From: Steinernema hermaphroditum
Lineage: Eukaryota; Nematoda; Chromadorea; Rhabditida; Steinernematidae
Length of the DNA: 64,000 nt
Reading direction: 5' to 3'
NCBI GenBank assembly: GCA_030435675.1
Contig: CM059623.1
Span: forward strand, 8,086,012 to 8,150,011
The position numbers were made by a program, and so were the translations under genes. Below the pieces are notes generated by a model. It was not told where the DNA came from. It did not search any database and saw nothing but the letters and a program-made list of their open reading frames with translations. This document shows, in pieces, positions 22,626-33,899 of the stretch. Every line of letters starts with the position of its first letter. Position 1 is the stretch's first letter.

Positions 22626-22786
22626 GTACTAACTGGTTCATCGTAAGGTATTCCTGAACAGATCTCCCTGCGGCGTACTATGTGTCATACTGTACTGTAC
22701 TAAGTGGTTCAGCGTACGACATTTACTGCACTATATCGGTCCTGAACCGATATCCCTGCCGTGTACTAAGTCGGTATACGGTACTG

Positions 22787-23240
22787 TGCTAACAAGGGAC
22801 TGTTCCCAAGTGATACGCGCAGATCGAACTGATATTTGGCAGAGCGGTAGGGGTGTGTCTGAAAAGTCATGCACACATAAATTCGCCTGCCCAAAATGAA
22901 AGTATCCACGCTAAACAAGGCCCTGAAGTTACCAAAATTCACGACACTCAATACTAGTAGAATTGAATGGCAATGCCACGCTGTGCTCGTGTGGTCGAAG
23001 GGTAGTGCTCTGTGACACACCAGTTGACGGGTTCGATTGCCAAAGGGATCTTTTATTTTTCGATTTTCCTTCTTTTCACCGAAACTGTACATTATTATGT
23101 TTCTTAGTGTTTAACAACACCGTTTTTTGTTTTGCATCAAATGTAGCGTAAAAACCCCTTTGCACGAATCCGAACTGGTAACCCAGATTTCACTTTTGTG
23201 GTGGAGCTGTTTTTCGTTTTCTTTCAAGGTCCCCTCTCTT
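22787..23240 (+). mobile_element. SINE-like repeat, copy 3
   Basis: Same order as copies 1 and 2. The tRNA-like segment is at about 22985-23042 with B-box GGGTTCGATTG. It shares the 3' block with copy 2 up to AACCCAGATTTCACTTTTGT. It is more diverged from copies 1 and 2 than they are from each other in the first 200 bp. Confidence 0.75.
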
Positions 23241-23667
23241 CTGCTAATTCCAGGGTTATCGGAAAGTTCTGGAACATTTTTTGCAATGCTAATTTTCGCA
23301 ATTTTTCAGAGTTTTTGCGCGTATTGCTCGTTATATTCGAGTTGCGCGACTCTTTTTACTCTATATTCGCTGTCAATTATGCTGTATTTGCTGTTATTCA
23401 GGGTAAAAATGGTCTCCGAAAGTGTGCGTTCCGCGATCGTTGAGATCCATTGCTGTATGACTGCCGAGTGGAAGCAAACAGTCTTGCTTTTACACAGTTC
23501 GTCTTTCAAACCTTACCATTCTAAACTCTTCAGTTCTGCAATGACATCAAATAGCATAATTAGTAGAAAGCAGTAAATGAAGTAAGAAATCGCACGATAA
23601 ATCCATCGAAATGATGGGCACAATCAACTAAAACGAACATGCGCGTCTCAAAAACCGTTATAACTTC
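23241..23667. other. spacer between SINE-like repeats and MULE remnant
   Basis: About 430 bp of mixed AT-rich sequence with scattered short open frames and nothing recognisable. Confidence 0.4.
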
Positions 23668-24617
23668 GTGAGGAAAGTAGAAAATGCGCCGCAAACCGAT
23701 GCATACGCTACTCTAGCGATCGGCGAACATTTGTATCAAAGCGGAATTTTGAAAAACGGCACTGTGCTCGAGAAAATCCACTTATTCGGCCAGAAACCTG
23801 AAAATCCCCTTATAACGGACCCGATCATGTCCCTGATTGCGGTCCTGCAACGAAGTGCGGCGGTGACATTCGCCATTGACTCGACACTACCACCTACCAA
23901 ATAAATAGTTCTTCGGAGAGGTCGTTGAAGGTTCGGTGTTTCGGATCGCCAGGGCACTTCGCGGACCATGAACATAAAATGGTTCAAAGAAAGCAGAGAA
24001 CATACAGGAGGGGCACCGGAACGAACAGTGTGGGGCTACTGGATGCCACTTGTTCCGCACATAAACCAGTTCGATATCGAAGGCCCGGCGACAACGAATC
24101 ATGCCGAGGGTTACCATCGTCGATTCCAAGAACTCTTTCCAGCGCGGCACCCTCTGTTAAATGCGGCTCTTTTCCATCTCCAACATCTGGCCATGGAGAG
24201 TTCTGCTGAGTCGCTGCAGATACATTCAGGAGCTCGACAAATTTACAAGCGTCGCCCTCACGACATTCGGAAGTCGCAACTGGCCCACCAGGCAATGCTA
24301 AGTCTGCGCGCTTACTTGGCGGATTCGCCGGACGACTACTCATCGCAGGCTAGTGAATCCTGTAACGTGGCCAGAACCGTTTGTTTCAGTTTGTAGATCG
24401 GTTTTGTCGCTACCAGAGCTATCTATGCCTCCCGAAACGGCGTCTGATCCTAGTAAATGCTGCCATCCAAGAATTTCACAATTTTGTAGAAGACCAGGAC
24501 ATACAGGAATCTCACGGAACAGAGTCGGACGCATCGGATGCCACCGAAGAACTTGGTGATCAGTCAACAGACGAGATGGCTAATGATTCAGGATTCGAAT
24601 CGGAAGAAAACATGTAA
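23668..24617 (+). pseudogene. MULE-type transposase remnant
   Basis: The best-preserved piece (23968-24360) encodes W-x-Y-W-x-P, then TTNHAEGYHRRFQ and HPLLNAALFHLQ. This is the pattern found at the C-terminal side of animal Mutator-like transposases, where N-x-x-E-G-(W/Y)-H-x-R is followed by a His-Pro and Leu-Gln. A segment upstream in another frame (23668-23904) and an acidic tail downstream (about 24441-24617, ending in a run of Asp/Glu/Ser) may belong to it. No catalytic DDE core is visible and the frame changes at least twice, so I call it broken. Terminal repeats were not found. Confidence 0.5.
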
Positions 24618-24730
24618 TATGTACTGTTTGTTACATTTCCACTTGTTGAATTTAAATTTTTGTTCGAAATTCTGCTCGACGCTCAGCGCTCGGTTGGAGT
24701 AAGTTGAAACGTTGGAGCGGAAATGCTCCC

Positions 24731-24931
24731 ATGGGCTTTTTTTTTCCCGTGGGCTCTTTTTTCCCGTGGGCTCTTTTTTCCCGTGGGCTCTTTTTTCCCA
24801 TGGGCTCTTTTTTCCCATGGGCTCTTTTTTCCCATGGGCTCTTTTTTCCCCGGGCTCTTTTTTCCCCGGGCTCTTTTTTCCCGTGGGCTCTTTTTTCCCG
24901 TGGGCTCTTTTTTCCCGTGGGCTCTTTTTTA
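24731..24931. repeat. 18-bp satellite, GGGCTCTTTTTTCCCRTG
   Basis: About eleven direct units of GGGCTCTTTTTTCCC plus GTG or ATG; two units have CCGG in place of the CRTGG junction and are slightly shorter. The variants are grouped (GTG, then ATG, then CCGG, then GTG again). Open frames across it (Phe-Phe-Pro-Trp-Ala-Leu) are by-products. Confidence 0.95.
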
Positions 24932-25590
24932 CCCTAATCACAGAATCAATCACCCGTACGAATGCGCTAACCCGTCTTGTCACAAGATCACACAGTGCGA
25001 AAATAAACGCAAATCAGAAATCGGCCATTTTCCATGGATCAGCCCAATAGTTTCAGTGGAGAACTTCACCTTACCGTATGACCAGGACCTTTGTCCCTCG
25101 CTTGCGCGATTTCGACCCCAAAGACTCTGAATCCGATTTTGACTTCTTCGAGTAATTCAAGATGTTTGCCAGTGACGCCTTTATTTGTATAGTCGTTTAA
25201 GACATTGAAAAGGGCTAGGCGAGGGCTACTTCTAGAAATGCAACATCATCGTATTCACGGTTCGGGCTGCACATCGCTATACACTGAGATCTCCAGTCCT
25301 TCCACTTCCAATCGGCCTCCTTTTCCACGCATTCCAAGAGGTTCGAACGTCCATCCCGGTGTGTGTTTATACGTCGAAAGATCTCTTTTGTTCTGTGTTT
25401 GTTCATATTCTGTGCTGGTGGCGCTTATGCTTGCGCGGCTTGCACTCTGGACTCCTCTCCTTAGAGCCACGAATTGTCACTTCGGAGAGTGCGAACACAA
25501 ACAGAGGGCCCGTTTCCTCGCCATCGATACTTTCGGGCCAGAACTGGTCAGTGCCTTCAAGGCGACTTTATTCTCTATGCACACAACCTG
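24932..25590. other. spacer downstream of the satellite
   Basis: No gene recognised. The last part holds the 3' UTR of the secreted protein on the minus strand, with AATAAA (minus) at about 25568-25573. Confidence 0.4.
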
Positions 25591-26136
25591 TCAGTGCCGA
25601 AAGTGGGCGCTGCGGCGCTTCCGACGACCGTAGGAGGACTGGGCGTTGTACCCCGGCTGCTGGCCCAGGTAGGCCTGCTGGGAGTAGTTCTGGTTGGTCT
25701 GCACACCCCCGGGGTAGACGGGTTCGCCGCCGATGCTGTCGAAGAATGGCTTGTTGAGGGCACGGGTCTCCTCGATTCGTTGGCGGTTCGTGAACTGGTC
25801 GCCGCGGTAGTCGGGGAGGTAGCCGGGTTCCCCCGGAGGGGGCGTTTGGGGGTCACGTAGCCTCTGGTTACTGTACTGGTCGCCGTAGGGCTGGTACTGC
25901 CCACCCTGGTACTGGGTGTTGGTGGAAGACGGCTGATACCAGGGCTGCTGCCCGGTGTAGGAGTTTGCCGCCTGCGTGGGGTACTGTAGTTGGGGTTGCA
26001 GTCTGCAGGGGTTGCAGGCCGTCTGACCGTAGTTCTCGGCATAGGAGACGGCGAAGAGAGAGGAGAGCACGAGAAGGGATCTGAAGGGCGCTGGATGGGG
26101 TCGGGAGGGGAGAGGACCGTACCTGAGGGGAGTCAT
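25591..26136 (-). CDS. secreted Gln/Tyr/Pro/Gly-rich protein
   Basis: Two exons. The first is only 14 bp (26136-26123); a 42-bp intron starting GTACGGT follows; the second starts at 26080. Spliced, the protein begins with a signal peptide (MTPLRSLLVLSSLFAVSYA) and continues as low-complexity sequence rich in Gln, Tyr, Pro, Asn and Ser, with GQQPWYQPSS and QYQGGQYQPYGDQYS, ending in a dibasic RRKRRS and a His-rich tail. One CxxC lies near the N-terminus. The composition resembles cuticle, eggshell or secreted matrix proteins, but no family is recognised. The RRKRR could be a furin-type site. Confidence 0.7.
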   Translation of the reverse strand: MTPLRYGPLPSRPHPAPFRSLLVLSSLFAVSYAENYGQTACNPCRLQPQLQYPTQAANSYTGQQPWYQPSSTNTQYQGGQYQPYGDQYSNQRLRDPQTPPPGEPGYLPDYRGDQFTNRQRIEETRALNKPFFDSIGGEPVYPGGVQTNQNYSQQAYLGQQPGYNAQSSYGRRKRRSAHFRH

Positions 26137-26831
26137 GGCGAGGAGCTGTGAGTGGGAGGAGGTGGCGCGGTTTATATCCGATTCGGACGGGCGCAGAGTA
26201 AACAGAGGGGAGGGGGCATCTGGAAGAATGCGGCGACATCTGCGTTGCAAACAGAGTGACGAAGCAGAAGAGCGACAAACACTCTCGAGAAGTCGACCTG
26301 ATCGTTGACTTCCGAAGCTCGAGGAAGGGTACCGAAGTCGGGAAGTGGATTGAAATGTCGAAATGCGGGTTTAAGGGGAATTGATTAAGATTAAATGAGG
26401 ATGTTAAAGGTCAAGATGATCTTCTCCCTCCAGAAAAAGAGACCCAGAAATGCCGAAAGATCCAATAGGTGTCGAGAGTTCTCTTTTCGAGAGAACAGGA
26501 TCGCGTCGGGACCTCCGAGCGAACGGCAAGTTCGAGAGGTTCCGCCAAAGACAACAAATCGTTTGTTCGACCCAATCACCCGGCACCGAGGATCTGTTTG
26601 TCACTCTGCTCGCTGATCGGTCTTCCAGAATCCGTCCACATTCCTTTCCGCGCGGGACGCAGATGTCTGCGTGTCGAGACGCCTCTGCAGAAACGCAAAC
26701 ATTGTTGCAGAGGATTAGGGCCGATGGGAGGATTGTTTACATCTTCAAGCGTTGAATGGCTTTAGGAGAGCAGTGTAGGTTCCTGCAGGGAAGAGGAATC
26801 TTTATCACAAGGCTACATTCAAGCAGAATCG
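26137..26831. other. upstream region of the secreted protein
   Basis: About 700 bp with no convincing coding sequence. It includes the promoter side of the minus-strand gene at 26136 and the 3' flank of the next minus-strand gene. Confidence 0.4.
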
Positions 26832-28359
26832 TCAGAGGCGACTGAAGAACGTGGTCAACTCGGCGACGGATTTCAGGCGATCGTCGTTGGGGGACGGAGC
26901 CGCATCGGACGCTCCCGGGCGACGCCCCCGGAGGGGCAGCGACGCCGGGCTGACAGAGCTGCGCGCCTCGAAGCTCGGCGACTTCGGAACGCTCTCCTCG
27001 GAGGGTCTTCGGGAGAAGGGCATCTCGACGCACGTGCCGAGGACCGCCGGCTCGATCTCCAGCACCGTGGAGCACTTCCGAGGAAGATGGTGCGTCTCGG
27101 AGAACTTCTGCAAGAGCCCTCGTGGGTGGTCCATCTCCTCGAAGATCTCCTGGTCAGGGATGCTCTTCTCCAGCTGCTGACACTGCAGAGGAGTCAGTTC
27201 CCGTCCAGGAAATGTCACCTGTTCAATCTCGTCGTAGAGCGAAAGACAATCCGTAGAACAGCAGAAGCTGAAAGTACTGTATCACACCCGTCGGCCACCG
27301 TAACGCACTCCTCGGTGGAGGTCTGCAGCAGGAAGGAGAACTTCGTCTCGTGGGGGGCACAGGCGTTTGGCGTGGAGAGGGAGCGACTCGTCTTCTGCTT
27401 CTCGGTAGGGCTGCTCGTCGTGGCGGGAGCCGTCATCACCAACGACGAGTTGGAGCCAAAGTCCTTCTTCTGCTTCCAGGCGGTCACCAGAAGAGTCGCT
27501 GGCGACTTAAAGGGTGAATACCACTTCGCCGACGGGTCCAGATTCAGGAGGTCGTGGGTTGAGGCGCAAGACTTCTTCTTCGGTGAGGAGAACGTCCTGG
27601 ATACGGTACTCGAGGCGTTCTTCAGGAAGCGGATGGGCGACAAGGTGAAGAGCTGAAGGCTAGGGCTGCACAGGGGCGGGAGGAGAGTACCTCTCTGGCG
27701 GAGACGACGGAGCGCGAAGGAGAGACGTTTCCCTTCTTGAATCCCCCGAACAGGCGATGCTTCTTCGGCGAAACGGGGCTCAGAAAGTGGTTCTCCTCCG
27801 AGCGGAGCGGGATCGGTGACGCTGTGTAGGGCGTCTGAATGTTTCTCGGTTTATGCGTGCTTTAGGGGATTCGCCCCTCAGAGGGGCATGCGTCAGGTGA
27901 CTCACCCTGTCGAGAGAGACGACTCCATCCTTGCCGGGGCAGCGCTCGACCTTCAGAAGAAGCTGCTTCTTGTTCCTATTCTTGAACGCGCTTTGCTTTC
28001 TTAAAGCCTCTGTTTCCAGGCAGGACCTTCTGCCCCACCCTTTCAGGTCGACCTTCAAGAAAGGCGCTGCCACCAGCTGCCTCGAGCTCCTTCTCCGATT
28101 CGTCAGGCGCCTCGACTGGACCCGAACAGCGCGCAGGTTGTCGTAGAAGCCCGGCGGCGAGAGGGGCGTCGACGGCAGGAGACTCTGCGGAATCCCGGCT
28201 GAGCGCCCTCTACCGTAACCCACTTACCTTCTTCATTTCACGATGCGCGATCCTCTTCTTGCGGTCGACGAGATCGTCGGCGGAGAGGGAGAGGGGCGAG
28301 AAGCGGCGCTTGGGCTTCGGAGGAGGCGAGGCCGGGGACGCGACGGCGTCGGGCAGCAT
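26832..28359 (-). CDS. Ser/Pro-rich, basic, probably nuclear or cell-cycle protein; unknown
   Basis: The start ATG at 28359 opens exon 1 (28359-28228, 44 codons: MLPDAVASPASPPPKPKRRF onward). The intron is GTAAGT...CAG, and exon 2 starts at 28184 with SLLPSTPLSPPGFYDNLRAV. Later exons keep the frame (TPYTASPIPLRSEENHF; LFTLSPIRFLKNASS) and the last runs to 26832. Many Ser-Pro and Thr-Pro pairs and basic clusters (RRLTNRRRSSR) suggest a phosphorylated, possibly nuclear protein. I recognise no catalytic domain. The internal splice near 27230-27290 is uncertain. Confidence 0.6.
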
Positions 28360-29503
28360 CGGAACGGACGATGGGACTCATCGCTCGGGACGATCGACCC
28401 GGGAAGTGGCTGAGTCATGGAGGCGCCGAAGCGATGTTGTGGCGCGAAAGGAGCGGAAACGACGAAGGATAGAGAAGCTCTTCTAATGGCACGATTCCGT
28501 CGGAAGGAACGGGTCGCCACTTCATCGGCTCTCCTTCTCGTAAACATGGATTCTGCTTCCAGGAGGTAGAGGACATCCGAAGGATCCGATGTTAGCCTTT
28601 GGTAAATACTGATTTTGTAAATAGGGCGTGGTCACATGATGCTTTATTTGATTCTTCCTTCCTGGGGTGCTCTCCTAGAAAGTGTTGAAAAGTCCCAAAG
28701 CAGACATTCCTTGTCCTTCTAAGACCAGCCGTAAGACAAGGACGTCCTCTGTGCCGTTTCCCCATTGTTCCAAGAGATACGGTAGACCTTCTAAGACTGG
28801 CCGTCCTTGTACTTCTCCTACTCAGATACTTCCTGGAGGATCGCTCCTTCACAAGAGAAGCACCTCCCGCTTGTTTTTTTGTCAGATGTACGCACGATAA
28901 GACCTCTGAACACTTCCAGATTTCCACGTCTTCTTGGTGTCGGCCTTTTTTCGGAGTCCCTTATCACTCCGAGTGTTCCTTCTGTGTCGTATCCATGAGG
29001 TGTTCGGCTTCCAGTCCCCTCCTGGCTCTTCGATCTTCGTTCGTGCCAGATACTCTGATGTTGTCGCGGTCCAGAGATTCGATGATCAAAGGTGTATACA
29101 TCTTGTTTGCCACCCCTTTGACTGCGCAGTAAATCTAGATCCAGCGTTAAATCCTTGATGAGTGTTTTAGGTTTTATTTTTTGGTTTCTACAGTACTGAA
29201 CTAATCCCAATTGGCGCTTTCACCGCTTCTGGGTGAGTTGTGATGCTTCTCCATACTTTGAAGTTGTACGTAGAAGTGCCGCAAAGGGATCTTTTCGAAC
29301 TTTTTGGGCACGTCCTGGATATGGATGCACGTGATCTGTTTGTTGTCACTTCATCTTGATTCGCAAACAAAGATCGTGTGTTTACCCCGGAGCGAGATTC
29401 GGATGTGCCTTCCGTGATCGACCGATCTCCGCCATTTCTCCTCTTTTCTTCGCCTTCTTCCCTTTTCGTCGCCTGGCCCGCGTTTATCAGGTTGCCGCGA
29501 AGA
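28360..29503. other. intergenic, between divergent genes
   Basis: About 1.1 kb between the minus-strand Ser/Pro-rich gene and the plus-strand genes that follow. Open frames on both strands are out of register and resemble nothing known. It likely holds two promoters. Confidence 0.4.
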
Positions 29504-29809
29504 ATGCCGCCAGGTGGAGGGGGCGCCTCGAATCGCGTCGACGCCCCAGGAGCACTCCCCAACGGTAGCGGCGATCGCGTTTCGCAAATGGAACTGATTC
29601 GGCTATTTTCGGAGACAACTCTACTCCAGAAACACGGTTCCTACTGTCGACGGACCCTTGGTGACTCTATTCAGTATACCCCTTTTAAGAAACGTTTCTC
29701 TTCCATTTCTTTTTCGACAGTTCCATCACCACCAAAAGTTCGACGACCAAAGGGCAAAGCGCTCTTCCACGTCAGACCAACAAGTTCCAGCCCGACTGCT
29801 CGTCATTGA
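29504..29809 (+). CDS. possible small basic protein, two exons
   Basis: ATG 29504 opens a frame that can be spliced from about 29638 to an AG at about 29720, giving a peptide of about 73 residues: a Gly-rich start (MPPGGGGASNRVD), a helical middle (MELIRLFSETTLLQKH), and a basic Pro-rich end (PSPPKVRRPKGKALF) stopping at 29809. The donor (gttcct) is weak. It lies 218 bp upstream of the Rab gene on the same strand, so it could be an upstream operon member, a 5' non-coding exon, or chance. Confidence 0.3.
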   Translation: MPPGGGGASNRVDAPGALPNGSGDRVSQMELIRLFSETTLLQKHGSYCRRTLGDSIQYTPFKKRFSSISFSTVPSPPKVRRPKGKALFHVRPTSSSPTARH

Positions 29810-30027
29810 CGCCCGTGTTTGCCGTCCTCTGACCACTTACGACAGGAAATCACAATCGATTTTACAGCCTTTCCTTTTTATCTGCCTTCCCATCTCTCTC
29901 GACTCCCTCAGCCACTGCTCCCCTCTCACACCCCAATGATACTGTAGCCGATTTAGAGCTTTCCGGTCTTCTCAATTCTGCCGCCTCACGTCCAAACACT
30001 TATGGTTTTGTCTTTCAGAAGCAGGAG

Positions 30028-30825
30028 ATGAAAGAAAGGCCGTCGAGGATGAAGGTGGCGATTCTGGGCGACGCCAACGGTAATTCCCCTCGCACCTCTG
30101 GTGGACGACCCCTGTTTAGTGGGAAAAACGGCTCTTCTGAATCGATTCGTTTTCGACAGATTCGAGCATGACTACAAGTTTACGGTAGGCGCCGACTTCT
30201 ACAACCGGACGATCGAGAACAAGCACGGAAACAGAGTGACTCCGGCTGGCTGCAGGTCTGACCGTACATCTGAGTTCTGCAGGTACATCTGCAGATCTGG
30301 GACACCGCAGGCCACGAGCGCTTCCACAGTATCCTCCCGGCGATCGTCAGAGATGCCAGCGCCGCTGTCCTCGTCTACGACGTCACAGGTGAGCGCCGGA
30401 GGAGGACATGAGGTACGGTAACTACCTTCAGACGAGTCCTCGTTCCACAACGTCGCCTACTGGAGGATGTTCGTACAGCTGGAGTGTCGCAACGATCCCT
30501 TCGTGGTCATCGTGGGGACCAAGGCTGACGACGTTAAGAAAAGGTACTGTAGCGACGACACCTGAGATCTTTTTGACAGACAAGTGGCCAACTCGAGTGG
30601 GAGGCGCTTCGCCGCGGAAACATCCTTCCTGGAGACTTCGGCGAAGACGGGCCTTAATGTCGACTCCGTGAGTGGCCGAGCATCGGTCCGGAAAGGCTCC
30701 TGCAGCTCTTCCAGATAGTCGCCTCGAGGAGCGTCGTCGACTGCGACCCGCGAGGCCGCATCTCCCTCCGTCTCCGACCCGAGGACCACTCAAAGAGCAA
30801 GAAGACGATCTGTGGATGCAGCTGA
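30028..30825 (+). CDS. divergent Rab-family small GTPase
   Basis: Ras-superfamily GTPase, probably a membrane-traffic regulator. Exons 30028-30079, 30120-30235, 30283-30388, 30432-30543, 30580-30667 and 30706-30825 join in phase, about 197 residues. G1 is GDANVGKT; the effector region is [10 protein letters not shown]3 is WDTAGHE, with His where Rabs have the catalytic Gln; G4 is VGTKADD, with Thr in place of Asn of NKxD; G5 is ETSAKT. The C-terminus KKTICGCS carries a C-x-C pair suited to geranylgeranylation. A TCTTTCAG lies nine bases before the ATG, consistent with trans-splicing. AATAAA is at 30871. The changed G3 and G4 residues suggest slow hydrolysis or altered nucleotide binding. Confidence 0.88.
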
Positions 30826-33800
30826 GACCTCCAGTGCACGCCGAAATGTCTATTTTGCCCTACAGGATACGAATAAAAGAGCCTCTATCTTCTCAGAACT
30901 CTTCGGTGGCGGCGCTGGGTTTCTGATCCAGAGGACCTGCGATAAACAAACTTCTTTCTGAGAAGATTGATTAGTGTATTCAGGGTGATTAATGGTTCTC
31001 GAAAATCAACACAACTTTAGCCTCTGTTGCTTATAATAGGCGCCTTCGAAGTAAGTATTTTCCTGCACAGACCTAGAATTATCATGGAGGGTTACGGTAG
31101 GGTTAGAAGTCGAAATCGGCCCTTCTTGTGCCGCTACTGCCCAAGTGCTCTCTACTTCAGTCAAATCGAAGAAGCGACGGCTGCGATACAGTCGTTTTCC
31201 GAGAACCCGGCCTCTAATCTCACCGTCTAATTACTCTCCGCAACCTCTGTTTTCCTCCCAATTACCCTAATCGCCTGTTTCGAAGTCCCTCTCTCTGCTC
31301 GCCTAACAGAGAGCGTCAGGTGAAGTCCCCTGGTCGACACCTCCCATTCTCAGAGGTGTTTGCCTTCTGAATGGCCGATCCCCCTTTGTTTCGTCTCAGC
31401 TCGGGGGAGTCTCCTACAAGTATCGGTCTTCCTTGTGTCCCGCAAGGAAAGGACCACGAGGATCTTGCTGCTGAAGACTGTGGCAAGAAAGCTTTCCTAG
31501 GCTTCGGTAGTTCAGAGTGATTATATAGAGATGTGGAGAATAGTAGAGATTTTTGCCGAAATGTTGAGAACACGTTCCAGAAACCTTCTTAGTTGAGAAT
31601 TCCCAGAAATACAATTCTCCTCAAAAGACTTTTGAGATTTGTGTCCGAAGAAAGGATCGCCAGAAGGGCATTTTCAGGACTCTTTTGGTCACACGGAGGA
31701 CTCCCCTGACCTCTTTCCACTTCGCGCTACTCTCGGGAAAACAAAGTGTTTTCGCGTCCCTCCGGCGTCAGATTCAGTCACCTTTGCCGTAACCCGATTC
31801 GATTTAGAGTTTCATAATGAGTTTATTGGCGTCGAGGGTCGGCAGATGTTTGAGTTGCCTTGTTTTTCTTTCTTCTACTTCCCAGAACTGCACGCTCACC
31901 TGCCCTAGGGTCTCCGATTCAGTTCTCTCCTCAAAGCTCCTTAGACGATCTCAACGGAAGCTGACTGAGTCGAACGGAGGACTTTTATCACGTCGAGGCC
32001 ATTAAATTCGATGGGGTCCTGAATCCAAAGGGCTTCATGCCTCACCCCCCCCCCCTTCCGAGCCTACGATGGCTTTTGATCCGCGATGTGTGGACTCAAG
32101 ACGTCTTCTTCCCATGCTTCTCCTCCTACGGCGTCGCTACTTCTCGACCACTGCGTACTCTCTGTTCGTGACTCAGTTTCTTAAAACAATGCCAAAAGAA
32201 AGTAATTACCGGGAATCGAGTCGAAAACACTTTCTACTATCGCCGTTTCTATGGATCTCAGCTGTTTCGTAATTACGTTCCCGCCGCTTTGGCGCCGTTT
32301 ATCGACGGCTCCTACCACTTCCCGATTGTCGTTTATTTCCGTCAGAGTCGAAGTCACTCGGAGTCACTACGTGGCTACGCGTGACTCTTTTGTCCGGGAA
32401 GCGCAATTTGAGAAGTATTTTGACGATCTTTCTGGCAACGCGAGCAACGTTGAAGGGCAAATAACAAGAGGAAGGTGTGCCGAAAGAGCGTCTAGACGGA
32501 CAGTCCACAAACTCATTTTCGAGAGCATCCAGATGTGGGATCGGTCGGAAGAGGGGCGGAAAACGGCAGCAAGTGATCATTCCGACCGGTCACAGGTCTG
32601 GATCCTCTCAAAAATGAGATTCTAGACTGTCTAGATGCCCCTAGAGGATGTAAATGGAGGCTTTTCGACTTCATCCAGGAATGCTTTTCCCATCCACACA
32701 CGAACATTCCGAAAGAGTTAATTCTTTGAGCTCTCCCGTGGAAATTCCCACCGCTTGTTTTCCTCTCGATTGTCCCCTTCTGACTCACAACTCCACTTGT
32801 TCCCATCAAGTCGCTCGGATACGTTTTGCGTCACGAGGCCGGAAATGTCGCCGCACAAGCTTCCTCTTCCTTCTTTGACGAAAGCATGGTTTCAGATTAC
32901 GGTAGTGGAGTGACCGGTTGCCTTGTTTTGATCCGCAGTGAGTCACGATAGTCACACAAGTGACTGCGAGGAGGTGAAAGAGGAGGAAACGTTCCTCCGG
33001 AAGGGAAATTCGATTTCGCGGAGTCGCTCTGATTGGGGCGTTCCGAGTCGTCTTCCGAACCGTTTGTGTCGCCTCGGGAGTCTTTCAGGGAATCGGCCGC
33101 AGTCCTAATCTGCCGTCTCCTTTCTCATCAATTGGAGCTCTTTTTTTCTATTTTCAGCTCAAAATTCTTCCCGTCCTTTTTTGCGCATTTCTCAAAATTG
33201 CAAAATTTGACTTTCCCATCGAAGTGCACCGGAAGGTCGTTTAATATCGTCCGGGCGGATTCTCGGAACGTCCTCTACTCAAGTAGATGACCTCAATTAG
33301 TCTTTGAACCAAGTGGTTAAACGATTATAGTGGATCTGCTGGAGCAGAAGAGGTTCCTGCAGGTCTCGAAGGCTCTATCCTCTCTTCGAAAAACGCCCCT
33401 TGCAGCCGCGATAGATCCATCAAGGCGCTCTCCTACCGTACTAGCTTCTTTTGAGCTCTCCTCACCAGATTCCTTGGGAGAACCGGCCTCCTTCTCTTCG
33501 ATTCCATTGAGGGATTCCAGCGACGAAGGAGTCCCCGCCAACAAATGGCCCACGGGCTCCGCCCCGTAGCGTGTGTTCCCCTCGTTAGGCGGGAGTTGCA
33601 CGCCTGTTTTGTCGACTTCTAGACGCTCGTTTTTGGGTTTCGCTTCTCTGAACAACAACAAAGGCAGTTGATCTCGGTGAATTCATGCGATACGGCTCCA
33701 TCTGCCATCCTCTAGTATCGCCACCTGGAAGAGCGTCCGACCCTTTGACCTCCTTCTCCCTTCTTCCCCCAGCTGATCGTTGCACTTCCTTAACTCCCAT

Positions 33801-33899
33801 TGGAGGCACTGACTTTGTTCCGTCTACGAGGCCGTCGACGTCACGCCACGTGAAAGGCGCGCCGTTTCCAGCACCAAACAACGTGAGCCGTTTTCAGAG
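30826..33899. other. 3 kb without a recognised gene
   Basis: Apart from the poly(A) signal of the Rab gene and a C11 tract at 32045-32055, I see only short unconnected open frames. One minus-strand frame (33317-33661) has protein-like composition (Glu/Ser-rich) but no splice partners. The last few hundred bases are the likely promoter of the chemoreceptor, with CACGTG near 33847. Confidence 0.4.

Noticed and set aside
24704..25130. Phe/Pro/Trp-rich frames over the 18-bp satellite
   Set aside because: Translation of a simple repeat; open in several frames and on both strands.
33317..33661. 114-codon Glu/Ser-rich minus-strand frame
   Set aside because: Fair composition, but no neighbouring exons or conserved motif; left as non-coding.
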